A DNA stretch of 64,000 nucleotides, taken from assembly GCF_023065955.2 (NCBI RefSeq), contig NW_026622819.1:1579501-1643500 (forward strand). The letters run 5' to 3'. A program made the position numbers and the translations under genes. Below, piece after piece: positions 21,315 to 34,002 of the stretch (the stretch's first letter is position 1; each line of letters begins with the position of its first letter). The stretch comes from Ursus arctos. Its lineage: Eukaryota; Chordata; Mammalia; Carnivora; Ursidae. The notes under the pieces were generated by a model, which had not been told where the DNA came from, made no database searches, and saw only the letters and a program-made list of their open reading frames with translations.

Positions 21315-24300
21315 CTGGTGGATCTCACTGCCATCTCCTTGCACAAGACATCCTTAACCCTGGACAGATGTTTCAGCTATGAGAGAGCCAGGATGGATGG
21401 GAATGTCAGTGAGGGTCGGGGACATTACTCACCCACATCCATGAGTTTTTTCCTCACTTAGAGAAAAGGGAGAAACAGGCCCCCTCAGATAGTGTAGCCA
21501 TTTAAAATATAATTTTAGAATAATAATCTGCTTTTGAGAGACAGCGTGGACATGGAACATGTCTGGAGGGAGGAGGGATGGGTTTCCCCGCTGCCACCTT
21601 GACTCTGGGGAGGGAGGCCCGATTCCAGGTCCCCAGAAGCAACCCCTCCTCTGCACTCACCTTGTTTATTCCAGGACATGACCCAGGATGATGAGAGAAT
21701 GTTCCGCTTGTTAAGGGAAAGAGCCCTGAGTGGGGTTAGGGCACGGATGACAGAGGTTGAGAAGGTCGGCAGTTTAGGACAAAAGCCCAAGACAGACTAA
21801 AGCTGCGCTCACAGCAGCCTGACCTGCTCCTCGGGGGGCCCACGCCTGCGTCTCTGCCAAGCTAGCTTCAGACCATGTGGACCACTCATCAGTGGCTTGC
21901 TCTTCTAGCGGCCATGCCGTGCCACCAGGGCCGGGCCTGGGACAGGGGCAGAGCCAAGGGCTGGAGGGCCTGAGAGCAGGCAGCCCCTGCCCCAGGACAG
22001 GTGCCCGGCAGGTTCTGTCCGAGGCAGACTCTGAAGGTCTGAGGACCCCGGGGGGGAGGAGGGCGGAGTGGGGGTGTCCATGAGGCACAGCACACATGTC
22101 AGCCGTCACGAAGCCCAGCCAGTCTCCCGTGAGCCGCACCCCGAGACCAGGATGGGGCTCAGGATGCAGGTCTCCCCATTGAGCGAGGGCAGCAAGAGCA
22201 GGACCCCCTGCCTAGGAGCAGAAGCAGGGACCTGGGCTCCCAACTCGGGCAGGTGGGCACAGAGCCAGGGTGGGGCCGGCCAGGGGCTCCAAGAGGCAGT
22301 GAGGCCCAGGTGGCCCAGAGAGCAGGTGTCAGGGCCTGGTGAGCCCACCCCATGGAGCCCAGCCCAGGGAGAGACGGAATTATCAACCCCCAGGGACACA
22401 GAGCTCACCTTCAGCACATGTCTGGGTGAGGAGGGCAGAGTGCTCTTCCAGAGTCGGCCTGGCACCACGTGGGTCCCACCACCAGGGAGGCCGCGGAGCT
22501 CTCAGGCCCAGCAGGGGAGGGCAGGATCTGGAGGACAAGGAGGTCCGTGGGACTGGAGATAGAGCCCCACGGGATGGGGCTTCCCAGACCGAGCGGAGCG
22601 TCCGCAGATACGGGAGGGGAGATGGCAGGGGCTGCAAAGCCAGGGTAATCTTCTGAGCTGCCTCGGCTGGGAGGAGACAGACATGCGGGGCCCTCGGCAC
22701 CCTCACCTGCCGCACTTGTCACTTTCCACCGATTTGCTTGGTTGAGGGTGAAAAATGGAGACCCCGTTTCAGACTTGGGGACCGCTCTGCTTGTGCGGCC
22801 ACTCCCTCCTCTCCATCTACCCCTCCACCCAGGATGCTCCGCCCACGTGTCTGAGGGTCCTGTGCACCTGGGCAGAGGGAGGGAGAGGGCTCCATGGGGG
22901 GGTGGGGCTCCCTGGGGGGGTCTCGAGGCCCTGCGATGCCCCCATGTGCCTGCTGTGCGATAATTCACATCAGTCATCGGGGCAGAGAGCAGGCCAGGTG
23001 CAGTGTGGCCCTGGGGTACCCCGTGTGCACCCCGACCTCTGACGTTGCTCAACAGTGTTTTAAAAGCCTAATTTGAAAGGCTCTAAGAAGAGGTCTCTCC
23101 TGAGCTCTTTGTGGACTGGGGGCCGGCCCCCACATGTCTGGGACAGCTGGAAGTCAGTGCCACAGGGGACACGTGATTTCGGAGGCCCTTGCAGTCATCG
23201 GCCTACGAGTTAGGGATGGGATGCGATGGATGGGTGTGCAAATGGGTTTACGACCATGGGTCTGAACATGGGTTTGCACACTGGGAATTTTCTTCTAAAA
23301 TGCAGACCCCCCTCTCTCCTTTCTGGTGACAGGTGGAGACAAGGCAGAGCTCTGGGCTGCGTGTTCGTCTCCTGCAGATGCCCGGGCTGGGGTGGGCCGG
23401 TGAGCAGACCCACCTCCTCTGCCCCGGACCCTCAGCCTGTGTCCTCGCCCAAAAGTTCAGGACGGCTGCCAGCCCGAATTCGATCAGGGATGAAATCTGT
23501 GGACGTGACATCTTGCTCTCCCTCCTTTCCAGGGACAGTCATTAAAAATGAAGGACGGCACAAAGAGGCCCAGAAGGCCCCATGTTCTCTCCAGATACAA
23601 GAGAGAGACAAGTTCCACACATGTCACAAGCAATACCCATTTGTGTTTGCTTTTCAGACCCTCTGAGCGGTGTCTGAAGGGTCCAGAGCCCAGGACCCTT
23701 CGCCATGCAGCCCCGTGGCCTTTGAGAACATCTGCGGGGTGGAGGGGCGTGGAGCGAGGACTCAGGACGGCCTTCTCTCTCTGCTCGTGGAGGGGAAGGG
23801 TCTACACCCTTGAAGCGGTCTGCTGTGAGCGCCCTTGGACAGAAACTGCAGGCTTGTACGCTGTGCTAGGGACCAGGGTTCAGTGTCACGGATTTCTGCC
23901 TTTGATAATAGATTGCCGCGAGCAGCTTGGCCACGCCAGGCAAAGCCTCTGCACAGAGAGTCAGCTGTTGGAACGAGGCACCTGCATCTGGCCGAGTGCA
24001 CTCAGGTAGCTGCCCTAGCCGCAGCCCCTGCACCGAGGGCCCGGCCCTCCACCTGCCGGCCTCGGGAATGTTCGCTGGGGACCTGGCCACGGGCTTACAG
24101 AAGCAGCAGCTGGGGGACCACGGTACCTGCAACCGGCTTTACAGAGGGCTGCGAGCGGGCTTCCTGGGGCCACGAGCTGTAGCAAGACCTGCTTCGGATG
24201 GTCAGGGGGTGCCTAGAGCCAGCGGAGTCCCAGAGCAGCCTCCAGACCCCCCCTTTCTGCTCAGTACCTTCTCTTAAGCTTGTCCCATTTCTTCCCGTGT

Positions 24301-24370
24301 TTTACGGATTCCTTGGTCACTTTTCCAAATAGCTAGATTAGTTCCCAAACCTTCCAAGTGCAGCCTTGGA
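21315..24370. other. GC-rich unique DNA
   Basis: No repeat family recognised. Many overlapping frames on both strands (up to 213 codons, antisense 22411-23052) are typical of GC-rich noncoding DNA. A short AT-rich patch lies at 21490-21535. Confidence 0.5.
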
Positions 24371-24371
24371 G

Positions 24372-24522
24372 AACTCCTCTCCCTCCTCCCCTTCTCCCCC
24401 TCTTCCTCCTCCTCCCTCCCCCTTCTTCCCACTCCTCCTCCCTCCTCCCATTCCTCCTGCATGCCTCCTCCTACCCCCCACTCTTCCTCCTCTTTCCTCC
24501 TCCTCTTCCCCTTCTCTTGAGT
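24372..24522. repeat. Polypyrimidine (CCT)n-rich tract
   Basis: About 150 bp of nearly pure C/T on the plus strand, CTCCTC and CCCTTC units, with a few purines near 24459-24478. It could form triplex DNA. Confidence 0.9.
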
Positions 24523-24524
24523 GT

Positions 24525-27500
24525 GGAAGAGGAAGAAACCCAGAAAGAACACTCACTGAAGCTTCTGACTTGGCAAGTGTTGGCCAGCGTTTCTGGAGTG
24601 CTCTGCCAGGAGAGCTAGTCTTCAGATAGGACCCCCCACCCAAGAGGCTTCTTGGCTGACCGAGCAATGGAAGACAGGTGCCTAAGACTTGCGCCCCGGT
24701 CTCTTCCCCAAAGCCTGGCCCCACTCACACCTGCGACCAGCCCCTTCCTCTCTCTGTACGTGCCTCTGCCCCATCTAAAAAGACAAGCAAGCTTCCACTC
24801 ACCCTTGATTCACTCTGGGACCTTGATTTTCTTCCGGATTAGGGGCTCACTGCAGACTGGAGCTGGGTCCCTGGGGGTATCAGTGCTTGGGGTAAGGGGA
24901 GCCCTACCCTCCACGACCACAGGTGCGGGAGGAAGGGGTGCAGAGCTTGCCTGCCCTTTCCCTCCCCACTGTGATGCTGGGACTCACATCTTGGGTGTGG
25001 GCGTTGGCCGCGAGCCTGTGGCCTTCATCTCATGGAGCTCCAGCCGCCTTGCCACATGCACCCCAACTCCAAGGTCATCAGCCCTCTGCCGCTCAGACAA
25101 GATGCCCTCCCTGAGTCGGCTCTGTCTGCTTCTGAAGCCCCGTGGGAGTCGGCCCGCCTCCACGCTGGTGGGAGTGAGCTCTCCGTGCACAGGGAGGCCC
25201 CCTGTACCAAGCTCAGGGCTCCTGCAGGCAGGCGGGCAGGCTTGTCTGTGCAGTTTGCGGTGAAGAGCAGGGACGTGTGAACAAATGGGGTTCAGCATCC
25301 TTCTGCTTCCATACCTGCTGTCTTCCTGAACTGGGCCCGGCAGCCCCTGGGCACCCACATGGGTAGAGGTCCCTGGGTCTTCATACTGCCGCTGCTCTCT
25401 GCCCTCACTGACCTGGCCGGGTAGAGTCATGGGCTCAGGTCTTCCTTGCACAGAAGTGAGGCCTTCGGCACCGATCATGGATATTTTAAGTCCCTCATTT
25501 ATTCTGTTTAAAACAAAACCTCCCGGGAATTAGTCCAGAGATGGGGCAAGGTAGGGAATGGTGTAGGTTAAAGCACGTTTGCATGAAATCTCCAGAAAGT
25601 GGGAGGGCCAAGGGCGATCCAGCAGAATCGGGGGCAGGTGGAGGCTCTCCCTCGTCCATCTGGGCTGAGACAGTGGGTCCAGTGAATCTGAAAGCATGTG
25701 CTCTGTGTATCTTTATCTGCAGTAAATTTAAATGTTTCTTTAACTGTTGATTTGTAACCTGTTGACACCTTTGTGGAGAAGACGTCAGTGAGGAAGCATT
25801 TCTGTGGGTTCCAGTCCGTCCTCCCCTCTGGGTCCCGGTTTTACTGACCGAGGCTGCATGTAGGTAGAGGCCCCGGGGACAGCGTGCTACCAGTTCCTGC
25901 GTGCGTGGCCTCACCCTCAAACACACCCGGGTGGGCTGTGGCCAAGATGTCAGCGTGGACACACACACGGACACTCGCAGGGTTTTGGTTTTCGGCTCTC
26001 CTTTCGGGGCAAGTGGCAGGAGTCATGGGTTCCGGTTTCCTAAGGAGGGACCAACGCTGGCTTCTGAGCCTGCAAGGAGCCGCTCATGGGATGGCAGCAA
26101 ATACCCCTGTGATCCTTTCAGGATGTTTTTACATCAAAGTGCCGCAGGATGGGTTTTATATTCAGAGCAGGAGGCCCCAGACCTGCCCGCCAGGACTACC
26201 GATGGGGGTTCCGTGCGGTGCACACAGTGTGTGTGGGTACGCCACATAACTTCCCCAGACTCGGTCCTTAGAATGCCCAGCTAAAGATGCAACAAACGGG
26301 GGAACTTACAAAGTCTCCTTCAGGGGGGAGAAAAAGGCATTCTGTTACTCTAACTCAGACGCAGTTTCCTGTATTTGGTCATATTGACCAGCTCGCATCT
26401 CTCTCCCGTCACCCTCTCCAGCCACACCGACTACACCGGGTCCGATCGGCGGTTTCGCCACGCAGCTCCTTGGCGCCATCCCGGGCAGCGGACGCTGGAA
26501 TATTCTCCTACAGCCCACTGCACGCACTCCACAAAATGGTAAAGCAAACTTAGGCAAATTGCCAGACCAGAGGTTTTCCCTGGACTTACCAGACTGACAG
26601 GGACGGCGAGATAAAACCCAAGAGAGTCGGTCCTGCCACCAGCAACGGCTCCCGCTGCGCGTTCGAGGGCTGGGGGTCTGCGGAGCCTCTGTTTGCTGTG
26701 CCGGAGTGAGGGGCAAGCTTGTTGCCCCCTGCAGCCAGACCTGTGGGCGGCCACCACCTGATCCTGGACGTTTTCCTTGTGCCTCCCTGAGTGGTGTGGG
26801 GCACGTGGGGCAGGGGGACTGTGGTGTGCTCCCCAACCAGGGTCCCAGGCCCTGGAAGCCCACGGCCTCTCCCTACGTCCTGTGAAAGGACGCACCCCCC
26901 CCACTTACAGCCGGCTGGGAGTGCCAGCGCTTCATGAGCCCCTCCTCTAAGCGCCATGCCTGATGTGCTGCAGGGAAACTCCTGACGCTTCATGCAATAG
27001 CCGGGCACCTGCAACGGGACACAGTCAGCCAGCGACCGGCAGAGACCTGCACCGGAGACGTCCACCCTGGGCTGGGTCGGGGTCGGGGGAGTCAGGGGCG
27101 GGGAGACGGGCCGGCCGGGTCCCGGGGACTCAGCAAGGGCGGGCTCTCAGACCGTGGTTTCGAGGGTTCTTGCTGACATGGGAGCAGGGCTTGTCCACAA
27201 GGGCTCAGGAGCCCACTGAGGCTAGACAGGGCGTCCCCACCTGGGTCAGGGCGAGCACACCACACACAAGGGTCTGATCATCCCACAGTTTCACCCACAA
27301 CACCCCCTTTCACTCTCGGAGCTGGGGACTCTGCCGACACCTGTCCACAGGGGGGACTGCCCTTCCCTGGGACGGCCGGCTGCGGTCACTCCGGTTAGGA
27401 GGGCCACGTGTCCCACAGGACATGCCACAGCTCCGTGGACCGCATGCGTGTGTGGAGTTAAGGCAGCCGACGCAAGTCTATTCCCACTCGGTCACCTAGC

Positions 27501-28010
27501 AGCCCGACGCTGGACATGTAAGTGCGTACTTTGCAGAGAGAGAGGAGTCCACGCTGCGGTCAGAACGGAGAGGAGAACAAGCAGAGGTACGACTAAACGC
27601 ACGCGCACAGATGCGTAAGTTGTGAGGATGTCGGAAACGAGCGCGTTCCTGCTGCTGTGTTCGTAGGAGGGAGGTTTTCCCCCCTCGTGTGCAGCTTCCA
27701 ATGGTGGAACGTGCGATACGTTCCGCCGCCGGCCTGTCCCTGCAGCCTGCACTCTGCACACAGTGTGGCGTGCTCCGCGGCTCTCTGCGGTCTGGCCACC
27801 CCTCAATGGGACTGAGCGGGAAATACGTCGGCCGGGGATGAGAACCCCATCGCACGGGGGTGAGGAGCTTTCCCAGGTGACACGGCCGCGCGCGCAGAAG
27901 CCACCTCGGCAGTCACCTGTTCCCTTGAAAACTACGTCCATCCCATGTGTCTCCAGATCTTCCTGTCTCCTGTTCCCCTTCCCTGCCCTCCCTGCCCTGC
28001 CGTCCTCATC
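24525..28010. other. GC-rich unique DNA
   Basis: No gene or repeat family recognised. A 203-codon frame at 24652-25263 overlaps an antisense frame of 164 codons. Neither has a motif, signal peptide or repeat. An AT-rich patch at 25490-25530 and 25700-25760 interrupts it. CpG density is raised at 27030-27130 and 27700-27900. Confidence 0.5.
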
Positions 28011-28014
28011 ACTG

Positions 28015-28140
28015 ATCTGCCTCGCCCTCTTCTCCCCTCCTCTTCTGCCCTTCCCTTCACCTGCCCTACCCTCCTCCTCACTGCCCTCCCCTTCCCTTCT
28101 CTTCTCTTTTCTCCCCCATCCACCTCCTCCCCCGGCCCCA
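28015..28140. repeat. Polypyrimidine tract
   Basis: C/T-rich irregular repeat of CCCTTCCC and CCTCCTC units. On the minus strand it gives the Glu/Gly/Arg-rich middle of a 306-codon frame, which is therefore not a gene. Confidence 0.8.
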
Positions 28141-28144
28141 GGCC

Positions 28145-28836
28145 CCAGATAAGTGCTCTCCTTATCTCCTTCTGGCCATGACTGAGCTCCTAGGATTGGA
28201 TTCTGGAACTTTCCCATTGTGTGGGAAAACTCCCTCTGTGAGCAGGGAACCTGTTTCTCTGCACCTGTCCCTCCCAGGTGCACCCTCCCTCCTCCCCAGC
28301 CCCTGTCTTGCTGTCCTCTTTCCCGTAACTCGCCATCACACGAGACTGAAGAGTCCCTTGTGAGATAACTTTGTGGCAACCAGGCTTCCCAAAGCAGGGG
28401 AGTCGTTTTCATTCTTATTGAAAAACAAGTAAACAGATTAAAATGTTAAGCAAGTTGTCTCTGTGCATGGACGTTGGTGTCCTTATGTGTAAGGGATCTG
28501 CCATGGAGAGTGAGCGCGGTGCATTCGGGCAGAGTCCCTAGGGCCCAGACGGGGTCTCGGGCAGACTTGTCTTCTCCATCTCACCTGGAAACTCTCCCAA
28601 GGCCCAAGCCAATGACAGTGAGTGACACACGTGGGCACGTGCGATGCATTCTTCTCGGAAGCTCCACAGCAGACCTGAGTCGCAACACAGTACATCTATG
28701 CTGGAATCAACAACCCCCAGCCATCCCCCAAACCTGGACATGACCCCCAGGGCCGCAGGGGCCCTGTCCCCCTCCCACACACGCCCAGGAAGCAGCGGGA
28801 AGCTTTGTTGAAGCCCCTCTTGGTTTGTCAGCAAAG
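28145..28836. other. Unique DNA
   Basis: Nothing recognised apart from short chance frames. Confidence 0.5.
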
Positions 28837-29064
28837 AGTGAGTGGTCCTAGGGCGCCTGGGGGCCTCAGCTGGTTGGGTGTCTGACTCCGGCTCAGTCAT
28901 GATCTCAAGGTCTTGGGATCGAGTCCCGCGTGGGGCTCTCGGCTCAGTGGGGAGCCTGCTTCTCCCTCTGCTCCCCACCCCCCTCGTGCTCTCCCTCTTT
29001 CTTTCTCTCAAATAAATAAATAAATAAAATCTTCAAAAAATCTTTAAAAAACAGTGAGTGGTCC
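28837..29064 (+). mobile_element. Can-SINE (SINEC) with 12-bp target duplication
   Basis: Body 28849-29052: head GGGCGCCTGGG, B-box-like GGATCGAGTCCC, CT-rich middle, (AAAT)n tail and A-rich end. AGTGAGTGGTCC occurs exactly at 28837-28848 and again at 29053-29064, the target-site duplication. A perfect duplication suggests a fairly young insertion. Confidence 0.97.
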
Positions 29065-29960
29065 CTGAGCTGCTCGCTTTAATTTAAGAAGTGTGGGTGA
29101 GGCCCCTCTCCACCTTCCAACTCCCTCCCAAGAATGGACCGCCATGATTATAAGTTAAATATGATTCAAGTCTGCAGGGAACCGTGACTCAATAAGCGTG
29201 AAAAAATTAATGAAAAGCTTAATTATTATAATAATACCATTAAAATCTAATAAAGAAAGAAAAAAGTTGATTTCATTTTATTCTAGCTCAGGCATCTAAT
29301 ATCTTTTTTCCCCCTTTAGCAGAACCATAATTAATTTAGACTTGGATTTTTCAGAAGAGCTAAATTAGAGGCTATAGTACTTAAAAGTATCTAGAGAGAG
29401 GATGAGGAGCACGAAACTCGCACGTGGCATGACATGGGGTGACCATAGAGCTGCCCACAGACTTGGTCGGGAGGGCTGATGCGCTTAGTAGGTGCAATCT
29501 TTCTGCTGCTTCTAATTATGTAGGATTCTTCCAGCTGCTCTGACACCTGTGTTGGCCTCCAGAGCCACACAGCATGGAGGTGTTTTAAGGCTCAGGACAT
29601 TCGTTCAATTAACAATAATGCAGAAGTCCCTGGAAGCTCCGCGCAGCATGAAGCCCCCGCTGCCCGCGAGTGGCCACACCGTGCACCGCGCAGCCAAAGC
29701 TGCAAGGCCAACATTTGCAGCTTAGTTTTCAGATGTCGGGAATATAGTTCTACGTTGATAACGTGTTCGGTGAACACGAAGCAGGTGCCTCTCGCGTGGC
29801 CAGTGTGCCAGCCGGGGCGTGGCTGGAGGCTGGAGCACCAGTCTCAGCCCCACGGGAGGGACTTTGTTGGAAACTGTTTATTTTTGCAATAATTCTCTTC
29901 TACCACTAATTCATTTTGCAGAGCATGTCTGCCCAACTCCTGCGTCCACTTCTCCTTAAA
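29065..29960. promoter_or_regulatory. AT-rich island at 29140-29400, otherwise unique
   Basis: 29140-29400 carries repeated AATTAATG, TTAATTATTATAATAAT and CATAATTAATTTAG motifs without a repeat-family signature, a candidate regulatory element next to the SINE. The remainder, to 29960, is unique with nothing recognised. Confidence 0.3.
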
Positions 29961-29961
29961 C

Positions 29962-30040
29962 ATTCAACGAAGGCTTCGGGGTTATTCATCCAAGACACAT
30001 TTCCTGAGCACATACTATATGGCAGAGCCCATACTAGCCC
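29962..30040 (-). mobile_element. L2/MIR-type relic
   Basis: CATTCAACGAAGG followed by TTTCCTGAGCACATACTATATGGCAG... matches the familiar antisense L2/MIR end (TATTGAGCACCTACTATGTGCCAGG). It is ancient and its ends are unclear. Confidence 0.6.
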
Positions 30041-32646
30041 CTGAGAAAGTCACATTTAAATGAGCACTGATTAGTGAGAAGGTCCTTACCTGAGCACCGC
30101 AGGCACCGTGAGATGCTTGCAGCTCTCTCCTCCGTGCAGGGTCTATCAGAGACCGTTTATTTCGGTTTGACAAGAGCAACAGCCGATCAGTAAGTGCGGC
30201 CAGTTCTAGGTCTTCATCTGCTGGAACGTTCTGCACGGTCTGTTCTAAGTTCCACCTCCAGGCCCAGTGGCGCAGTCGTGCTGCCGGCTGAGCCCACCCT
30301 GCGCCACGCGGCTACCAAACACCCAAGCTCAGCGTTCGCCTGAAGCAAGTTGGCACAGCCTGGCCGGGTCCTGGGGGCCTGGGCTGACCCCGGGGACTGC
30401 ATTTGCCTGGGGCTGTGCGGGTTTTAGAGCCGGAAGTCTGGCCCCAGGAGCGCGGTGGGCCTCTGCAGTCCTCCGGGACCCCTCCTGCTCCCCTCCTCCA
30501 CCCCTGTATCACCCTCTAGAGGAGAAATGCCCCGGGGTTTCCCTGACCCTTTCCAAGCTGGTTGTGCTCTTCTCGGGCCCAGCCCCGGCTTCTCAGATTT
30601 CAGGGCTTTGAGCCCGAAGACACAAGGGGACGGCCGCCTCAGTGACAGGTCCATCCTGGTTCTTTGTGAACAGGGCCCTCAATGCTACAAAGCAATCTCC
30701 GCGTGACCCAAAGCAAACACGGTCGCGGTCGGTGTCCCCGTCCCTGATCGTTCACGGCAGGTCTCAGCGCTGGCGGCCAGTTAACATAAACACGTGGAAT
30801 AATCAGGGTGAGCCCCCGAGGAGGGCGGAGCCCCCAGTCCCGGGAGGACAGCGGCCCGAGGCCAGTGGGGTGCTTGCTGAGAGGACTTTGGCAGGGCTAG
30901 GGGGCAGCCGGCTGGAGAACCCCGTCCTAACAGAAGTCACCGCGTTTCTAACGGGCTTGCGCGAGGAAAAGGGGAGCGTGGAGCAGACACGCTTCCCCAC
31001 CGTAAATTCTGAATCCCCGTGGTTCTAGGCAGGGTCCGCTTTGAGCAGTTTTCCTACAGATTCTGTACTCCTCCGATCTTGGCGTTTAAATCAGTTGAGC
31101 TTTCAGAAAGTGCCCGTTTGTAGAAACCAGTGTGCGCGTACGCACATGTGTCCAGAGCCGAGCCTTAACGACCGGCTCTCACACGTCACATCGGTTATTT
31201 GGGGGAAGAGTAGTGGGAACACCAAGAAGGTTTAGATTTTGGCAAAGGACTCCGGCATTTGGGTTTGGAAAAGCTGAGAGCACTTTGCCAAGCCCCTTCC
31301 CCTGTAATTCCGAATCATGTGTGTCTTAAGGGAAATGAGGGCCATGTGTTCGGGCCCCATTTACACATAAGTCATCGGAGTATTTTGTAAGAAATGTTTG
31401 GTGCTCAGAAAGCTTCTCAGTTAGTTTCTACAAGTTTAATCTTTGAGAAAGGAGGTTGTGAGTGACCAGACAGTGATACCCATTCCTCAGAGTTCACACG
31501 TGCTGTGAGACAACAGAGGTTCCGGGCTCCCGAAGGAGTCTGATGAAGCAGACGGCATCCCAAGTGGGAAACTGCAGACGTAGACTCTTCTCTCCCCTTC
31601 ACCACACAACGTGGCGGAGGACGACTTTGTTAGGGACCGTCAAGGGAAAGACTCACACTGTTGGAGAGAGGAGCACAAGATACGTGTCGTGTTCCTGTTT
31701 CTTTGGAAGCGGTTTATCTAATATAATAGCAGAACGGGGAGTGTGGTAAGCTCCCCCTCTGCTGCTCGCACTGAGGTGACAGGAGGGGAAACGGCACAAA
31801 GTAAGGACTTTGCTTCTTCGGGAGCTCTGCTGGGGCACCTGCTCGTACTCGGGCTCGGCCGAGGCCAGGTCTCAGCTTGGGATTTACATTTCTCCTTTTA
31901 ATGGAGACACAGTGGTTCTCCTTCTGTGAATCTTCAAGCCGTTGGCTTCTGGCCCAAGGTCACCCCACCTTCCTCTTGGAGGAAACCTGAGGAGTTGGCC
32001 GCCCGGGCTGTGCCCAGATGCACTCGGGGTGTAGGTGCTGGTGTTTACGAGTGTTTGGAATGCAGACCAGGGCTGGAGGTGTCTGGGCCCCGGGTGTGGA
32101 ATGAGAACACGGGGCTGCAGGAGCAGCTCGCACCATCTGGCTCTGCTCTCGAAGCTCTCGAAGCTCCCCCAGCCCCGAGGAGACCTTGCCAAGCTGGGGA
32201 AGAAGCGTACATGTGTTTCTCTTCCCATGTTGCAAGTTCACCGACACGAACGTAAGGCACTTCGAACAAAGAGCCCACTGAAACGAAGGGGTGGTAGGCG
32301 TGCTGCTTGGTCACAGCGTCCTCGTGAGCCGGAAAGGAGAGAGGGTCATCTCGGGGTTGAAGTCACAGCCTTCCCCCAGAGCTCCAGAGAGTTCCCGAAA
32401 CCAATGTCACCTGCACTCAGGTCACGGTCGGGGAGGCGGACCCTCGCGTACCAGGAGCACGCTCATGTCAACACTGGCGAGCACTTCGCACCTCGTGGAC
32501 GTCATGGACACGGACCCCGTCTGTCTGAGGGCCGTGGCTCAGACGAAGGAACTGGCTTGCAGCCCGCGGTGCTGGAGGAGGCAGGTGAAGGGCCGTGATC
32601 CCAGTTACAAGAGAATTGTGCTGCCCTTGACATAGCCTGGTTGAAA
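30041..32646. other. Unique DNA, moderate to high GC
   Basis: No repeat family or coding similarity recognised. A tiny direct repeat of GCTCTCGAA lies at about 32145-32165. Confidence 0.5.
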
Positions 32647-32784
32647 CCAAAGCCTTTGGGGTGCCCGCCTGGCTCGGTCACAGGAGCTTGCCACCCATGT
32701 TCTCAGGGTCATGAGTTCAAGCCCCATGTTGGAGGTAGACTTTACTTAAAAACAAAATTAAAAAAAAACAAACCCAAAGGCTTT
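32647..32784 (+). mobile_element. Short Can-SINE variant with target duplication
   Basis: Body 32658-32773: GGGGTGCCCGCCTGGCTC head, then GTCATGAGTTCAAGCCCC as B box, then an early ACTTAAAAACAAAATT tail, so the CT-rich middle is missing. Flanked by CCAAAGCCTTT (32647-32657) and CCAAAGGCTTT (32774-32784), one mismatch. The short form is a known kind of SINEC sub-type. I infer it rather than an internal deletion. Confidence 0.8.
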
Positions 32785-32901
32785 AAATCAAAATATGAAT
32801 TTTTAAAAGGAGAACAATCACACCTCCTACCTGTTCTTCCAGCTCTGGGGCTGAGCAAATTCTTATTTTGTTTTGTTTTGTTTTATTTGTGCTGAATATT
32901 C

Positions 32902-32937
<36 letters not shown>

Positions 32938-33639
32938 CTTTCATACGTATAAGTAAATAAAACATTAACATCATAGTGTGACCGGTTTCTACTAAACCTT
33001 TCCCATGTCATTACTAACACTTCTCTACCGCTTCGAAGGGTGACCTCTATCTGCAAGTGGCTAAACCCGGTCCCGGCCTCCAGCAGTCCCTCCGCGTGGG
33101 AGGCGGCCCAGCCCAGGCCTCCCTGGAGGCCCGAAGCCCCGAACACTCTCTCTGAAGCCAAGGGAGGCCCCGCGGGTCTGCTCGGTGGGCTGGGGCCTGT
33201 CCTGCCTGCCCGGCTGGACAGAGGGCAGCCCCCACCTCAGCCGAGACAATTCTCTTGTTCTCTTTTCTTGCACCATTCTAATTTTACTTCGTAGGCCGTT
33301 TTCTGCGCTCCGCACGCACCCGCCTTCCACCGTCTTACTCAGTCCTCAGCCAGCTGGGAAACAATCCCGACCTTGAAAGCACAGGCTCTCAGCTCACACC
33401 CGCCCTCCACAAGCAAGGAGGGAAAGCCGTGACTGAGAGGACTGAGAGGTGTGCCGGGGGCGCCCTCGGGAAGCTTCGGTGGCAGGAAGAGCCGTGGGCG
33501 GGGGCGGGGGGCGTCCTGCATGAGCCCTGCTGAGCTCTGCTCAGGCGACTGCCCGTGCACCTGCCGCGGCCCAGCCACCGAACAAGGCGCGGCTGCCTCC
33601 GGAGAGCTGAGGTGCTTCGTGGGCCGCGAGGAGCACAAA
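32785..33639. other. Unique DNA containing a (CA)n repeat
   Basis: Apart from the CA repeat at 32904-32934 and a (TTTTG)n patch at about 32863-32885, the sequence is unique. GC-rich after 33050. Confidence 0.5.
32904..32934. repeat. (CA)n microsatellite, about 15 units
   Basis: 31 bases of uninterrupted CA dinucleotide. Confidence 0.95.
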
Positions 33640-34002
33640 GGTCTGTTGCCAGGTCGGCCGTGGTAACAAAATACCAGACAGGGCGGCTCCGCGGCACGCA
33701 CCTCCTCACTGTCTGGGAGGCTGGAAGTCTGGGACGGAGGTCCCAGCAGACCCAGGTCCTGGGGACGGCCCGTTGGCCTGGGGACAGCCGCGTCCTCGCG
33801 GGCTGTTCCTCAGCAGGGGCCCCAGGAAGGAGGAGCGCCCGGCATCCCTTCTTGTAAGGACACGGACCCCCTGGGATCCGCCCCATCCCGCAGCTTCCTT
33901 TACTTAGATGACTTTCTCAGGGCCCCGTCACCACCTGCAGCCACAGTCAAGGGGGTCCCACATACAAATTTGGGGGGACACAGACATTCGGTCCTGAACA
34001 GT
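33640..34002 (-). mobile_element. MLT1-type LTR (ERVL-MaLR), antisense
   Basis: Reading plus-ward, the order GTAACAAAATACC, GGAGGCTGGAAGTC, CTTGTAAGGACAC, TTGGGGGGACACAGACATTC fits the reverse complement of an MLT1 LTR over nearly its full length (about 360 bp). This is an ancient solitary LTR. No internal retroviral region is seen. Many substitutions are toward G/C. Confidence 0.85.

Noticed and set aside
20645..21346. 233-codon minus-strand frame rich in His, Pro, Ile and Thr
   Set aside because: It is the translation of the 11-bp minisatellite, with an 11-residue period, and similar frames exist in several phases on both strands.
24652..25263. 203-codon plus-strand frame
   Set aside because: GC-rich DNA with a 164-codon antisense frame over the same bases. 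No homology recognised and no splice context.
27492..28412. 306-codon minus-strand frame
   Set aside because: Its Glu/Gly/Arg-rich core is the polypyrimidine tract at 28015-28140. The rest has no motif.
33640..34002. Possible retroviral gene near the LTR-like sequence
   Set aside because: Only a solitary MLT1-type LTR is visible. No internal coding region lies on either side.
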